A stretch of DNA of 64,000 nt from Sabethes cyaneus (taxonomy: Eukaryota > Arthropoda > Insecta > Diptera > Culicidae): assembly GCF_943734655.1 (NCBI RefSeq), contig NC_071354.1, positions 8,402,001 to 8,466,000 on the forward strand, written 5' to 3'. The notes under the pieces are model-generated. The model was not told where the DNA came from. It saw nothing but the letters and a program-made list of their open reading frames with translations, and searched no databases. How positions within the stretch are numbered: position 1 is the stretch's first letter; each line of letters begins with the position of its first letter. Positions 1 to 9,470 of the stretch are shown in pieces. Position numbers and translations under genes: made by a program.

Positions 1-1197
1 ATGAGAGCCCCCCCTCTTAAAAAGGTAAAAGTTCCTAATTCATCATAGAAAAAATGGTTGCCTCCAAAAACACCCACATGCCAAATATGGTTCCACTTGC
101 TTGATTAGTTCTCGAATTATGAGGAAATTTGTATTTCATTTGTGTAGTAGCAACCCCTCTTAAAGTTGGGAGGGGTCCTAATTCACCATAGAAAATATTT
201 TTGCCTCCAGAAACCTCCACATGCCAAATTTGGTTCTATTTGCTTGATTAGTTCTCGAGTTATGAGGAAATTTGAATTTCATTTGTATAGGAGCCCCCCC
301 TCCTAAAGTGGGTAGGGGTCCCAATTCATAATAGAAAAAATTTTTGTCTCCAGAAACACCCACGTGCCAAATTTGGTTCCATTTGCTTGATTAGTTCTCG
401 AGTTATGAGGAAATTTGTATTTCGTTTGTATAGGAGCCCCCCCTCTTAAAGTGGGGAGGGGTCCTCATTTACCATAGAAAATATTCTCGCCCTCTAAAAC
501 TTTCACATGCCAAATTTTGTTCCATTTGCTTGATTAGTTCTTCAGTTATGAGGAAATTTGTATTTCATGTGTATAGGATCCCCCCTCCTAAAACGGGGAG
601 GGGTCCCAATTCATCATAGAAAAAATTTTTGTCTCCAAAAACACCCACATGCCAAATTTGGTTCCATTTGCTTAATTACTTCTCGAGTTATGAGGGAAAT
701 TGTGTTTCTTTGGTACAGGAGCCCCCCCTCTTAAAGTGGGGAGGGGTCCTAATTTACTATAGAAAATATTCTTGCCCTCGAAAACCTTCACATGCTAAAT
801 TTGGTTCCATTTGCTTGATTAGTTCTCGAGTTATGAGGAAATTTGTATGGAAGCCCCCCCTTTTAAAGAGGAGAGGAGTTATAATTCCCCTTATAAATAG
901 GGGAGGGGTCTCAATTTACCATAGAATAAATTCTTGTCACCGAAAACACCCACATGCCAAATTTTGTTCTATTTGCTTGATTAGTTGTCGAGTTATGTAG
1001 AAATTTGTGTTTCATTTGTATGGGAGCCCCCCTCTTAGTGGGGGGAGGGGTTTCTAACCATCACTAAAACCTTTCCTGGCCCCAAAAAACCTCTACATGC
1101 ATATTTTCATGCCGATTGGTTCAGTAGTTTTCGATTCTACAAGGAACATACGGACAGACAGACAGACAGACAGACAGAAATCCTTCTTTATAGGTAT
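1..1197 (+). repeat. 143-bp tandem array ending in a (CAGA)n tail (family A, 3' part)
   Basis: About seven units are spaced 142-143 bp apart. Copies of the GAGCCCCCC motif fall at 291, 434, 577 and 719. Each unit carries a C-rich/G-rich hairpin-like pair, then CACATGCCAAATTTGG and a TGATTAGTTCTCGAGTTATG box. The array ends in a distinct block (1030-1150), a CAGACAGACAGA run (1148-1180) and TATAGGTATAGAT. The same tail appears on the other strand at 34796, so this is the 3' portion of a dispersed element whose head lies before position 1. Short open frames on both strands are repeat artefacts. Confidence 0.85.
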
Positions 1198-1202
1198 AGA
1201 TT

Positions 1203-1322
1203 CTTGACAGATACGTATTTTGCTTACGACTTGCAGGTTTCCTCAGTGTCTGTTTTCGAACCAAGAATAGATATACATAATAGAATTTAATTGGAAAGTT
1301 TTCTTTTTTGATTAAATTTCAG
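1203..1322 (-). repeat. diverged copy of the foldback-associated repeat (family C)
   Basis: It contains GACAGATACGTATTTTGC, ACGACTTGCAGG and CCTCAGTGTCTGTTTTCGAA, followed by an AATAGAATTTAATTGG-like arm. The same modules occur at 8644-8764 and in the foldback at 62976-63182. It directly follows the (CAGA)n tail of the preceding element. Confidence 0.7.
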
Positions 1323-1599
1323 GTGACAATTTCAGTTTAATCCTCAAATGGTTGAATACCTCTCATTATCTTTTGGACAGACTATTGGTCAACCTGAGCG
1401 GCCATTTTGTTTCCACAATTATCACTGCAGCATCCCACGTTACCTGGTCACTCTTTTTCAGCTTTTGCCTAACAATTGCCGAAGATGTACTTTTTGATCG
1501 GGCGTGGGAATAATTTGGGAACCATTAGGTGAGCTGAGGTCTTTTTTAACTAAATGCATTTCGTTATCACGATACCTCTGAAAGCAATGCAAATCCCTC
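1323..1599. other. unassigned spacer
   Basis: Non-repetitive within the window, and no coding signal or recognised element is visible. Confidence 0.5.
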
Positions 1600-1762
1600 T
1601 GTTTGAATCTCCTTAACACTTGACCCTTCTTTATCGACGGACTGTTAGATTGGCAGGGTTAGTGCTACAATCCTACTTACTATAGTAGCACCACCCAGCT
1701 GAGATTCGAATATTCGACGACTTGCTTGTAAGACCAGTGTCGTAACTCGAAGCTAACTGGAA
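1600..1762 (-). mobile_element. tRNA-derived SINE, family B, copy 1
   Basis: The reverse strand reads as a tRNA-like head. It has an A-box-like stretch near 1745-1758 and a B-box-like TATTCGAATCTCAGC near 1698-1712. A body follows with the GTAGGATTGTAGCACTAACC and GACCCTTCTTTATCGAC modules (shown in either orientation). The same arrangement recurs at 7587-7805 and 62776-62945, all on the minus strand. Without a database match the family name is unknown. Confidence 0.6.
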
Positions 1763-1959
1763 GCTAACGTGTCTTTAAAATAGTTACTTATTCGGACCCC
1801 TTACCATGTTTACCCTTGCCCTATTTGTCCAACCCCTTGGGCTGATCTTATTATGTCAAAGAACATATGTGCCAAATTTGATGAAGAACTGTCTAGAGAC
1901 GCGTTCCGGAGTTATGGCGAAGCAAAATTTACGTACTCACGTTCCTCCTACCGCGCTCT
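1763..1959. other. spacer with a dispersed GTTCCGGAGTTATGG motif
   Basis: Positions 1855-1930, read on the reverse strand, resemble parts of 62260-62350 and 63640-63720 (ATAACTCCGGAACGC, then CAAATTTGGCACA). This suggests a small dispersed repeat (family O). Confidence 0.4.
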
Positions 1960-2880
1960 GAAAATACTTATAATTTAACCAATTTCTAAAAATACTCTAA
2001 AAATACTTTCTAAATTAAAACCAAATACACTCAAGTCGCTTTTTACGCGAAGGATACGTCCCGCGTATATCAAAACCGCGTAAAAAACCGCGTAAATTCC
2101 GAAATTCGCGTAAAAAACCGCGTAGATTCCGAAATTCGCGTAAAAAACCAAGTAAATTCCAAAAATCGCGTAGAAAAAACCGAAATTTCGCGTAAAAAAA
2201 CTGTGGATTTCAACACTACGCGAAAAAATAGACGTTTTGAGCACATCCGCGTAAATTCCGAAAATCGCGTTAAAAACCGCGTAAATTCCGAAAATCACGT
2301 AAAAAACCGCGTAAATTCCGAAATTCGCGTAAAAAAACCGCGTAAATTCCGAAATCCGCGTAAAACAAACCGCGTAAATTCCGAAATTCGCGTGAAAAAA
2401 ACGCTTAAATTCCGAAATTTGCGTAAAAAACCGCGTAAATTCCGAAATTCGCGTAAAAAACAGCGTAAATTCCAAAACTCGCGTAAAGAAAACCAAAATT
2501 TCGCGTAAAAAATATTTTGTGGATTTCAACACTACGCGAAAATATAGACGTTTTGAACACATCCGCGTAAATTCCGAAAATCGCGTAAAAAAATCGCGTA
2601 AATTCCAAAATTCACGTAAAAACAGCCGCGTAAATTCCAAAACCCGTGTAAAAAACCAAAATTTCGCGTAAAAAAACTTTGTGGATTTCAATACTACGCA
2701 CAAAAATAGACGTTTTGAGCACATCCGCGTAATTTTCGAAAATCGCGTAAAAAACCGCGTAAATTCCGAAAATCGCGTAAAAAAAACCGCGTAAATTCCG
2801 AAATTCGCGTAAAAAACCGCGTAAATTCCGAAATTTTCGTAAAAATAGTCGCGTAAAAAAACCGCGTAAAAAGCGTCTTC
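1960..2880. repeat. 30-bp CGCGTAAA minisatellite with a higher-order unit
   Basis: The basic unit is about 30 bp: CGCGTAAAAAACCGCGTAAA followed by TTCCGAAATT. A longer module starting GTGGATTTCAACACTACG recurs at 2203, 2519 and 2681, so there is higher-order structure. The unit length is a multiple of three, which leaves open frames on both strands (249 codons minus, 101 codons plus). These encode nothing but the repeat (a 10-residue period on the minus strand), so I do not call a gene. Confidence 0.85.
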
Positions 2881-3790
2881 AGTAGTCTAATTCAAGTCCA
2901 ATTTCATGTCCAATTCTCAGTCTATTTTGAAATCAAATTTGAAGTCCAGTCCAGTTAAGATCTGATTTCATGTCCGATTTAATGGCGCATTTTAAGCCTA
3001 CTTCCGAATCTAATTTAGTTAAATTTTCATCTCTGATTTCAGTACCTGAAATTACAAGTTAATGTCCGATTTGAAGGCCAAATACAATTCTAATTTCAAC
3101 TGCAATTTGAATTTCAATTGAGATCTAATTTCAGTGTCCCATTTTAAAGCCAATTTCTAATCTATTTAAATTTCATCACCAATTTCAAGTGCATTTTCAA
3201 GTCCCATTGAGGCTTAATTTCATGTCCAATTTGCAGGCCTAATTTCAAATCAAAGATCTTTTTGACAGTCCAACTTAAGTACGATTTCATGTTTAATAAT
3301 CTTTTTTAAGTCCAATTCCGAGCCTAATTTAATTCCAATTTAACCTCCGATTTCAAGTTCAATTTAAGTCTAATTTCTTGTCTAATAAACATCCAATGTC
3401 AACTCCGATTTGAAGTTCAATACCAAGACTAATTTGAAGAGCAATTTCAAGCCTAATTTTAAGTAGGTACTGTTTGAAGTTCAATTGTAGTCCAATTTCA
3501 AACTCAATTTAATGTCCCATTTTAAAGCCAATCCCAAGTCGAATTTAATTCCAATTTCAGTTGCGATTTGAAGTCTAACTTCAAGTCCAATTTTATATCC
3601 GATGTTCAGTCTAATTTCAAGTCAAATTCTGCTTTCAAGCCCAATTTAAGCTCGATATCTAGTCTAATTTGATTTCAATTTATGTTCAACTCAAAGTCCA
3701 ATTGCAACTGCCAATTCAGGTCTAGTTTGAAGTCCCGTTTTCAGTTCAGTTTTGATCCAATTTTAAACCAAATGTAAAGTTCGAATTCAA
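2881..3790 (+). repeat. 12-bp AATTTCAAGTCC-type degenerate array, block 1
   Basis: A long run of diverged 12-bp units (AATTTCAAGTCC with variants such as AATTTCATGTCC). The unit reads on the plus strand, as in every other block of this kind in the window. On the minus strand the array lies directly downstream of a short RTE-like RT fragment at 3879-3928. Confidence 0.85.
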
Positions 3791-3878
3791 ATGTCATGTG
3801 GTAATTTTCTGTCCTAATCTTGCTTTCGAAAAGTCGGTGCCCCACCTTCTGTTCAGGTCTGGGCACACTAGCTAGTGG

Positions 3879-3928
3879 CCACTGCTGATTTCGCTTGACT
3901 GAATCGTACGCCACCTTAAAGTCTGCAG
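3879..3928 (-). pseudogene. short RTE-like reverse transcriptase fragment
   Basis: The minus strand encodes DFKVAYDSVKRNQQW. This matches the conserved RT block (DFKAAYDSVKR) that carries the first catalytic aspartate in RTE-type and related non-LTR retrotransposons. It is only about 17 codons long, embedded in a non-retroelement frame and clearly inactive. A near-identical block (AYDSVKRN) occurs in the larger plus-strand copy at 24150-24870. The 12-bp array begins about 90 bp further along the minus strand, the same order as at 15.2 kb. The clade is inferred from motif wording only. Confidence 0.6.
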
Positions 3929-4218
3929 GTTGTACTCTCGGTACTGACGCAAGGTAAACATCCGTCATCCGTCGTGGAGCGACCCTCACGAAAACCAGTT
4001 TGGTACTAGCCGATGATGGACTCCGCTTACGAACTCAGACTATCAGAGCAGGTTACGGGAATTTGTAAAAACCTATACCAGTAAGCAAGGTGTAATCAAA
4101 TATGTATGATTCGTGGTGACGCGCGTTTTTGTTGGGTCGATTAAAAAATTCACTTTGTTTTTTTCGCCCCCCCCCCCCCCCCCTTCAGTAGCCGAACACC
4201 GGAAGGACAAAAACTTAA
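3929..4218. other. unassigned spacer with a 17-C homopolymer
   Basis: No coding signal. A run of 17 C residues lies at 4167-4183, just before the start of the next element. Confidence 0.5.
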
Positions 4219-5222
4219 AATATTTGCGACTTGGTCCGGTCTGATTTAACACCGACCATCTGATATCGCGACAAGCAATCGAGTTGAGCAGGCGAGTCGA
4301 GCAGCTTGATCAAGCTGTTCAGTCGAGCAGTCCGGTCAAGCAATCGAATCGATCAGTTGAATCGAGTGGTTGAGTCGAGCAGTCAGTTCGAGCAATTAAA
4401 TCTAGCAGTACAGTCGAGCAGTTTAATTGAGCAGTTAAGTCGAGCAGTTAAATCGAGCAGTCTAGTCGAGCACTTCAGTCGAGTAGTCGAATCTAATGGT
4501 TTAGTCAAGCAATCGGGTCAAGCGGTTAATTAGAGCAGTTCCCTCGAGCAGTCGAGTCGAGTGGTCCAGTCGAACAGTCAATTCGAGCAGTTGAGTCGAG
4601 TAGTCCAGTTGAGCAGATGAGTCGAGCAGTCGAGTCGAGTAGTCCAGTCGAACAGTTTAATCGAGCAGTTAAGTCGAGTAGTCCAGTCGAGCAGTTGAAT
4701 CGAGTAGTCTATTCGAGCAGTTGAATCGAGCAGTCTAGACGAGCAGTCGGGTCAAGCGGTTCAGTCGAGCAGTTAAGTCGAACAGTTGAGTCGAGCAGTC
4801 TAGTCGAGCAGATGAATCATGCTGTCCAGTCTAGCAGTCCAGTCGAGCAGTTCAATCATGAAGATAAGTCGAGCAGTCGGGTGAGTAGTAAGTCAAGGAA
4901 ATGTGTCAAGCAGTCGAATCGAGTAGTTAAGTCAAGTAGTCCACTCGAGCAGTTAAATCGAGCTGTTCAGTCAAGCAGTCAAATCGAGCAGTCTAATCGA
5001 CCAGTCCAGTCGAGCAGTCTAGTCAACCAGTTCAGCAATCGAGCAATCCAGCAGTCGACCAGTAAGGTGACTGAGAATACAACCCATTGCTACGAAAGCA
5101 TGACGTCCTGTCAGGGACCAGTTTTTAGTTACCGATAAGCCTCTTATGACGTCCTGTCCCTGGTTTTCGGTTATGAGAGCCCTAGTTTTCGGTACAGACA
5201 TAAGCCTCCTATATAAATAGAA
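4219..5222 (+). mobile_element. 13-bp-array element, copy 1 (family B-array)
   Basis: The core (about 4270-5060) consists of 13-bp units of the form GTCGAGCAGTTAA. It is bounded by non-repetitive flanks. The left flank TTGGTCCGGTCTGATT...GATATCGCGACAAGC (4229-4277) and the right flank (about 5040-5222, including GCATGACGTCCTGTCAGGGA and TATATAAATAGAA) are nearly identical to those of the copy at 49618-51382. The core length differs (about 0.8 kb against 1.55 kb). The short frames inside repeat every 13 residues and are artefacts. No terminal inverted repeats or target duplication were found. Confidence 0.8.
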
Positions 5223-5253
5223 TTTATGAATAGATTTTATTAACTCATCACAT

Positions 5254-5545
5254 GGGGGCTCTGTAGCCGCAAGGTTACCGAGTCTGCTTTGACAAGCGAT
5301 TGGTCGTGGGTTCGAATTTTAGTAGAATCAGGCCATTCGATGTCAGGGTATGAAATGGGGAAGGCAAATGAGGAGCGTCCAATATAGCTCTAGCTATCCC
5401 AAGCCTCTACCTAGCGCCTTCACGTGGCCATACCCGGTAATGCTCTATTGAGTAGCCAAGCTAGGAGGTGCGATACTGTGTGGTTCCCGGCTGCCTGATC
5501 TCATAATCGAGGTTTTGGGCAGACGGTGGAGCCACACGATCTGGT
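5254..5545 (+). mobile_element. tRNA-derived SINE, family A, copy 1
   Basis: A tRNA-like head begins GGGGGCTCTGTAGCC. It has an A-box-like TGTAGCCGCAAGG (5262-5274) and a B-box-like GGTTCGAATTT (5309-5319) at normal tRNA spacing. It is followed by CAGGCCATTCGATGTCA, which is shared with 6193 and with the minus-strand copy at 18027-17826. The sequence after 5350 differs from the other copies, so its end is uncertain. Confidence 0.65.
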
Positions 5546-6192
5546 AAGCATAATATAAGTTATTTTAATTATTTTTTTCGTTTTAGCTTGCTTCATAACA
5601 TTTACTGCTTTATAGTGAAAACTTTGGCCAATACGAGTGTTAATACTGCACATGGATATTGGATACCAGAAGTAAAATTAAATTAATTATTAGAAACATT
5701 TATGGAAACTAAAAGGACGCAACTCTATTCCATTCGAAGGACTGCTGGTGAGATTGTTCTATTTTTACCCATATATACCACATTTCATAAATAAACTAGA
5801 ATCGGGAAGTGGGAGGGACCATCAGAGCACTTGTTTGAAGCGGTGGGCCTAGGGAGAGTGAAACAGTCAACTTTCTAGGGTTAATCTTGGCCCGATTAAC
5901 AACACATCGTGGATAATGAGCGGGCTCTTCTCCACACCAGCTGAAGTCATTCTGCATTAAGACGGTTTATTCAACGATTGACTCAGGTGACTTAGCCCTT
6001 GGAAGGAGATTCTCTAAATCCCTGGTACGTGTACGTGATGTTGCTTATCGACCAATTCCCTTTTGGCCCTTCATACAAGAGTTGGGAAGCATGACCAATC
6101 GTTGAATATGATCAACTCTTTTTGACATGATAGGCTCATTGCAATGAACGGATGTTCTGCTAAGGCAGGTGGTAGTACCATATATTCATATA
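5546..6192. other. unassigned spacer
   Basis: No convincing coding signal, tandem structure or element termini are visible. Confidence 0.5.
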
Positions 6193-6330
6193 TAATCAGG
6201 CCATTCGATGTCAAAGTGACTATAGCATGGGTTTATTCTCAGGCCCCTCAACACCCTTTCCTTCATGCTGAATTTTTATATTATCCTGAAAAGGCCTATT
6301 GACAGTGTAAAAAGGAGTCTTATAGTAAAA
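6193..6330 (+). mobile_element. SINE family A, body fragment (copy 2)
   Basis: It shares AATCAGGCCATTCGATGTCA, GGGTTTATTCTCAGGCCCCT and CCTTCATGCTGAATT with the minus-strand copy at 17826-18027. The tRNA-like head is missing. Confidence 0.6.
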
Positions 6331-6539
6331 TGCACCGGCTAGGTGCGCCAGGGATAACTCAGCGATTTCCCGATCGATTTTCAATATTTTAGCACTACCC
6401 TATTAGAAAATTCGCACTATCGATATTGTGATATTGCTTTGGTCAATTTAGTTCGAAAACAGAGTTCGAGTCGAAAACTAGTCGTAAGCGAAACACGGAT
6501 CTGTTGCGAATAAATATTAATAGTAGAATTGAATTTCGA
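6331..6539 (+). repeat. flank segment resembling the unique ends of other arrays
   Basis: CAGCGATTTCCCGATCGATT and TTTTCAATATTTTAGCAC resemble 39235-39290, where a TTTTCGAC array ends. Here the segment precedes a 12-bp array. The similarity is partial and its orientation relative to the array is not the same. Confidence 0.4.
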
Positions 6540-7586
6540 TAAAGTATTTAGAGCCCCATTTTAAGTCCAAATTGAAACTTAATGCCACTTTCAATTCCGA
6601 TTCGAGATCCAATTTCAAGCGATTTCAAACCGAATTTCAAGCTCCATTTTGTGTCCCATTTCAAATCTAATTCAAATCCAATTTAGTTCCAGTTTCAACT
6701 CCGATTTGAAATCCAATTTCAAGTGCAACTTCAAACCCAATGTTATAACTGATTTCAAGTCTCTTTTCAAGTTCAATCTCGTGTCCAATTGAAACTCCCG
6801 AAACTTTCGAGTCCAATTTCACAGCCGATCTCGAGTGCAATTGCAGAATTTCAAGTGCAAGTGCCCATTTTGAGTCCAAATTCATATTTAATCCCAATTC
6901 AAATTCCGATTTGAAATCAAATTTTAAGCCTGATTTCAAGTAATTTCTAGTGCAATTTCAGGCCCTATTCTAAGTCTAATTTAGTGTGTCATTTTAAATC
7001 CGAATTCAAATTCAATTCATTTTCACCCCGATATGAAATCCACTTTCAGGCACGATTTCAAAATCAATTTAAAATCTAATTTCAAGTGTGCGTTCAATTG
7101 AATATCCCACTTAAGGTCAAATTTCGTGTCATATTTAATTCCAATTTCACTCCGATATCAAGTGCAATTTGCAGAATTTCAAGAGTAGTGTCAAATCCAT
7201 TTAAGGTCCAATTTCAAGTCCACTTTAGTGTCCCATTTTTAGTCCAAATTCATATTTAATTTTAATTTCTATTTCTATTTGAAATCGAATTTCAAGTACG
7301 ATTCAAGCCCAGTTTGAAATTTCAAGTTCGATTTCGTATTCAATTGAGTGTCTCATTTTAAGTCCAATTTAATCCCAATTTCACCTCCGATCTCACGTAT
7401 CAAATTTCAATTCCAATTGAAATTCAATTTAGTGTCCCATTTTAAGTCGAAATTCAAATTTAATTCCAGTTTCACTACAGTTTCAACTTGAAATCCAATT
7501 TCAAGTGCCATTTTAGGACTAATTTCATGTCTAATTTCAAGGGCAATTTCAAAATCAATTTGTGTTCAATTCAATGTCCCATTTTA
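6540..7586 (+). repeat. 12-bp AATTTCAAGTCC-type degenerate array, block 2
   Basis: About 1 kb of diverged 12-bp units in plus orientation (AATTTCAAGTCC, AATTTAGTGTCC and similar). It ends where a SINE family B copy begins. Confidence 0.85.
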
Positions 7587-7805
7587 AATCCAAAAAAGGC
7601 CAAAGCCTTGGGCTTCAACGTCTTTCTAAAACTTGACCATTCTTTATCGACAGATTTCGCGACCGGCTGTTAGAGTACAGGACAGTTACGGGGCTAATGC
7701 AAAAATCCTACTGATACTATCTAGCAGCACCGCCTAGCCGAGATTCGAACATACGATGACTACTGGCTTGTCAGACCAGCATCGTATCTCGAAGCCAACT
7801 GGGCG
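7587..7805 (-). mobile_element. tRNA-derived SINE, family B, copy 2 (best preserved)
   Basis: On the reverse strand it starts CCCAGTTGGCTTCGAG (A-box-like) and continues GATGCTGGTCTGACAAGCC (anticodon-arm-like) and TATGTTCGAATCTCGGC (B box). A body and a CCCAAGGCTTTGGCC tail follow. The head folds plausibly as a tRNA relic. The internal RNA polymerase III promoter is inferred from the boxes. Confidence 0.7.
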
Positions 7806-7859
7806 GTCTCATTTTAAATAGACCAAACTCGTGTTTTTAGTCTTTGACCTTTAAATGCG

Positions 7860-8030
7860 GTCGGGCAGTCCAGCTCCTCTGCGATTCATAGGTACACGGG
7901 TACCAGCGAGCCACATGCCTTGGCGGGTGTTGTGGGTTCAAATCCGGTTATAATCTTAGATTATAGCTTGGTTCGACCCACGCACCTTCCAGCATTGGAG
8001 AAAAGGTAGGAGTCACTTCCCCCCCCCCTC
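7860..8030 (+). mobile_element. possible third tRNA-like SINE
   Basis: A B-box-like GGGTTCAAATCCGG lies at about 7934-7947, downstream of CGAGCCACATGCCTTGGCGG. Only one copy is seen here, so this is weakly supported. It could be a chance B box. Confidence 0.3.
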
Positions 8031-8111
8031 ACCTTCCTGCTCTTTCCCCTACACTCCAAAAAATTTTCATTACTTTCCCCTACTGTCCCACCATCAATTG
8101 GAGAACCACTG

Positions 8112-8886
8112 CACAATGGACATAAGAAGGGCTCCATATAAAGTAGCGGTCAAAATTGCCGAATGTAAAATTTCACATTTTAGCACATGCTTAAAGGCGG
8201 TAAATTTTTATGATTCGCGAATAAAATTTTGATAGAAAAAAAAATCATGTAGAAATAAGCCGTCAATGTTGCCCACTTTAAAAGTTTGAAAAATAAGTCA
8301 TTTTAAAAAAGTCAAAAAATTGAATAGTTATCGCGGATGTAAATAGTATTGTTATATATCATATTAAAACTGATATCTTAGCCTAAATGAAATGAAAACA
8401 AATTTAAACTCAATGAGGTGCGCCATTGGCTACCTATAATACAAATGAAATTTTCATAAACTTTAATCAAAAAAACAACTCTTGTCGCCTCTTGTCGCCG
8501 CAGTTTCTTAAAGTGCGTCTGAAAGCTCGAAGTATGTTGTATCGAAACATGATTTAAAAGTTTGTTATAATTTGACGTTTTCCAAAAAAAAATAATTTCA
8601 AAATTGTCATATTTTTAGCAAGTTTTTAAAATTTTAAGTATTTCGCCTGTTTTCGAACAGACACTGAGGAAGCCTGCAAGTCGTAGGCGAAATACGTATC
8701 TGTCATTGAATATAATACACATAGTAGAATTAAATTGGATAAGTTTTCTTATTTTTTATTTTTAGGTAATATATTGCAGTTGAATAGGATTTTATTTGAA
8801 ACTTTTCTGAAGCAACTATTATCCTATGTCTTAAGGTTTCGAAGCTATTACTTATGTCTCACTTCTTTTTAATCCGTCCCACTGTG
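8112..8886. mobile_element. possible Transib-type MITE (weak)
   Basis: The left end reads CACAATGGAC and the right end GTCCCACTGTG, which together give a CACARTGG-GAC inverted terminus like that of the better-defined element at 21827-22427. No matching 5-bp target duplication is visible (CACTG against CGACA), so the boundaries are uncertain. A family C repeat is nested at 8644-8764. Confidence 0.3.
8644..8764 (+). repeat. family C repeat, single-arm copy
   Basis: The order is TGTTTTCGAACAGACACTGA, GGAAGCCTGCAAGTCGTAGG, CGAAATACGTATCTGTC and then TAGAATTAAATTGGATAAG. This matches the loop plus right arm of the foldback at 62976-63182. Confidence 0.75.
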
Positions 8887-9036
8887 CGACATTGCGCGAA
8901 TTCTGCCAGCCAACAACAGTCGTCTCGGTGTTGCTTGTTGCGATGTAATGAACGACATTTCTGAAATTACATTTCAGACTAGTGCGATATCTCATTTAGT
9001 AATTCTTCCGTTGACACGAGCCTCGCATCTAACTCC

Positions 9037-9177
9037 ATGGCTAACCCACAACAGCACTGTTTCACGTCGCTATTAATCTTCTACCAGAACGTGCGTGGAC
9101 TCCAAACTAAAATCGATAACATTATTACTGCCACGGTAGATTCGGATTTTTATTTAATCGTCTTAACGGAAATTTAG
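9037..9177 (+). pseudogene. Jockey-like LINE ORF2, N-terminal endonuclease stub
   Basis: An ATG at 9037 opens 46 codons with FYQNVRGLQTK followed by DFYLIVLTEI. That is the usual start of the apurinic-like endonuclease domain of Jockey/CR1-group LINEs (YQNVRGLRTK ... VIVLTETW). Translation stops at 9175, where the conserved tryptophan codon of the TETW motif appears to have become TAG. Nothing recognisable follows, so the copy is truncated as well as interrupted. The sequence upstream (8890-9036) may be the ORF1/ORF2 junction of the same element, but I cannot show that. In an active element this domain nicks target DNA for target-primed reverse transcription. Confidence 0.7.
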
Positions 9178-9470
9178 TTTGAAGGGAAGATTAACTCACT
9201 CACTCGTACAAAACAGCAGAAAATCTTGTAGTAAAAGTGTGTTAATTTTTTGATTTCTGAAATACTGGAGCACAAATAAGTCAGTTATCGTTTCGTTTCG
9301 TATAAGTTATCGGTATGGTTCCCAATCGTTTCGATTCAGTCGCAAAGTTTGTGGCTATAATATCAAAATCATATGCGAAACCTAGGTAATTAATTTTTTT
9401 CCTAAAAATTTAGATTCCTCTCAAATGTCCTAATAGTTCCACGCTCGCTTGAATTACCCCACAGTTTTGA
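9178..9470. other. unassigned spacer
   Basis: AT-rich, with no coding signal or repeat recognised. Confidence 0.5.

Noticed and set aside
1975..2724. 249-codon minus-strand open frame
   Set aside because: It translates a 30-bp minisatellite with a strict 10-residue period, has no domain, and the opposite strand is open as well.
2881..3790. CRISPR-like array
   Set aside because: Units are short, degenerate and without unique spacers of constant length, and the surroundings are eukaryotic TE-rich DNA.
4306..5138. Ser/Gln/Val-rich repeat proteins in the 13-bp arrays
   Set aside because: Their 13-residue period is just three 13-bp units read through. No start, domain or codon bias supports a gene.
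5254..5332. functional tRNA gene
   Set aside because: A and B boxes are present, but the sequence recurs in degenerate form with a non-tRNA body, so it is a SINE head.
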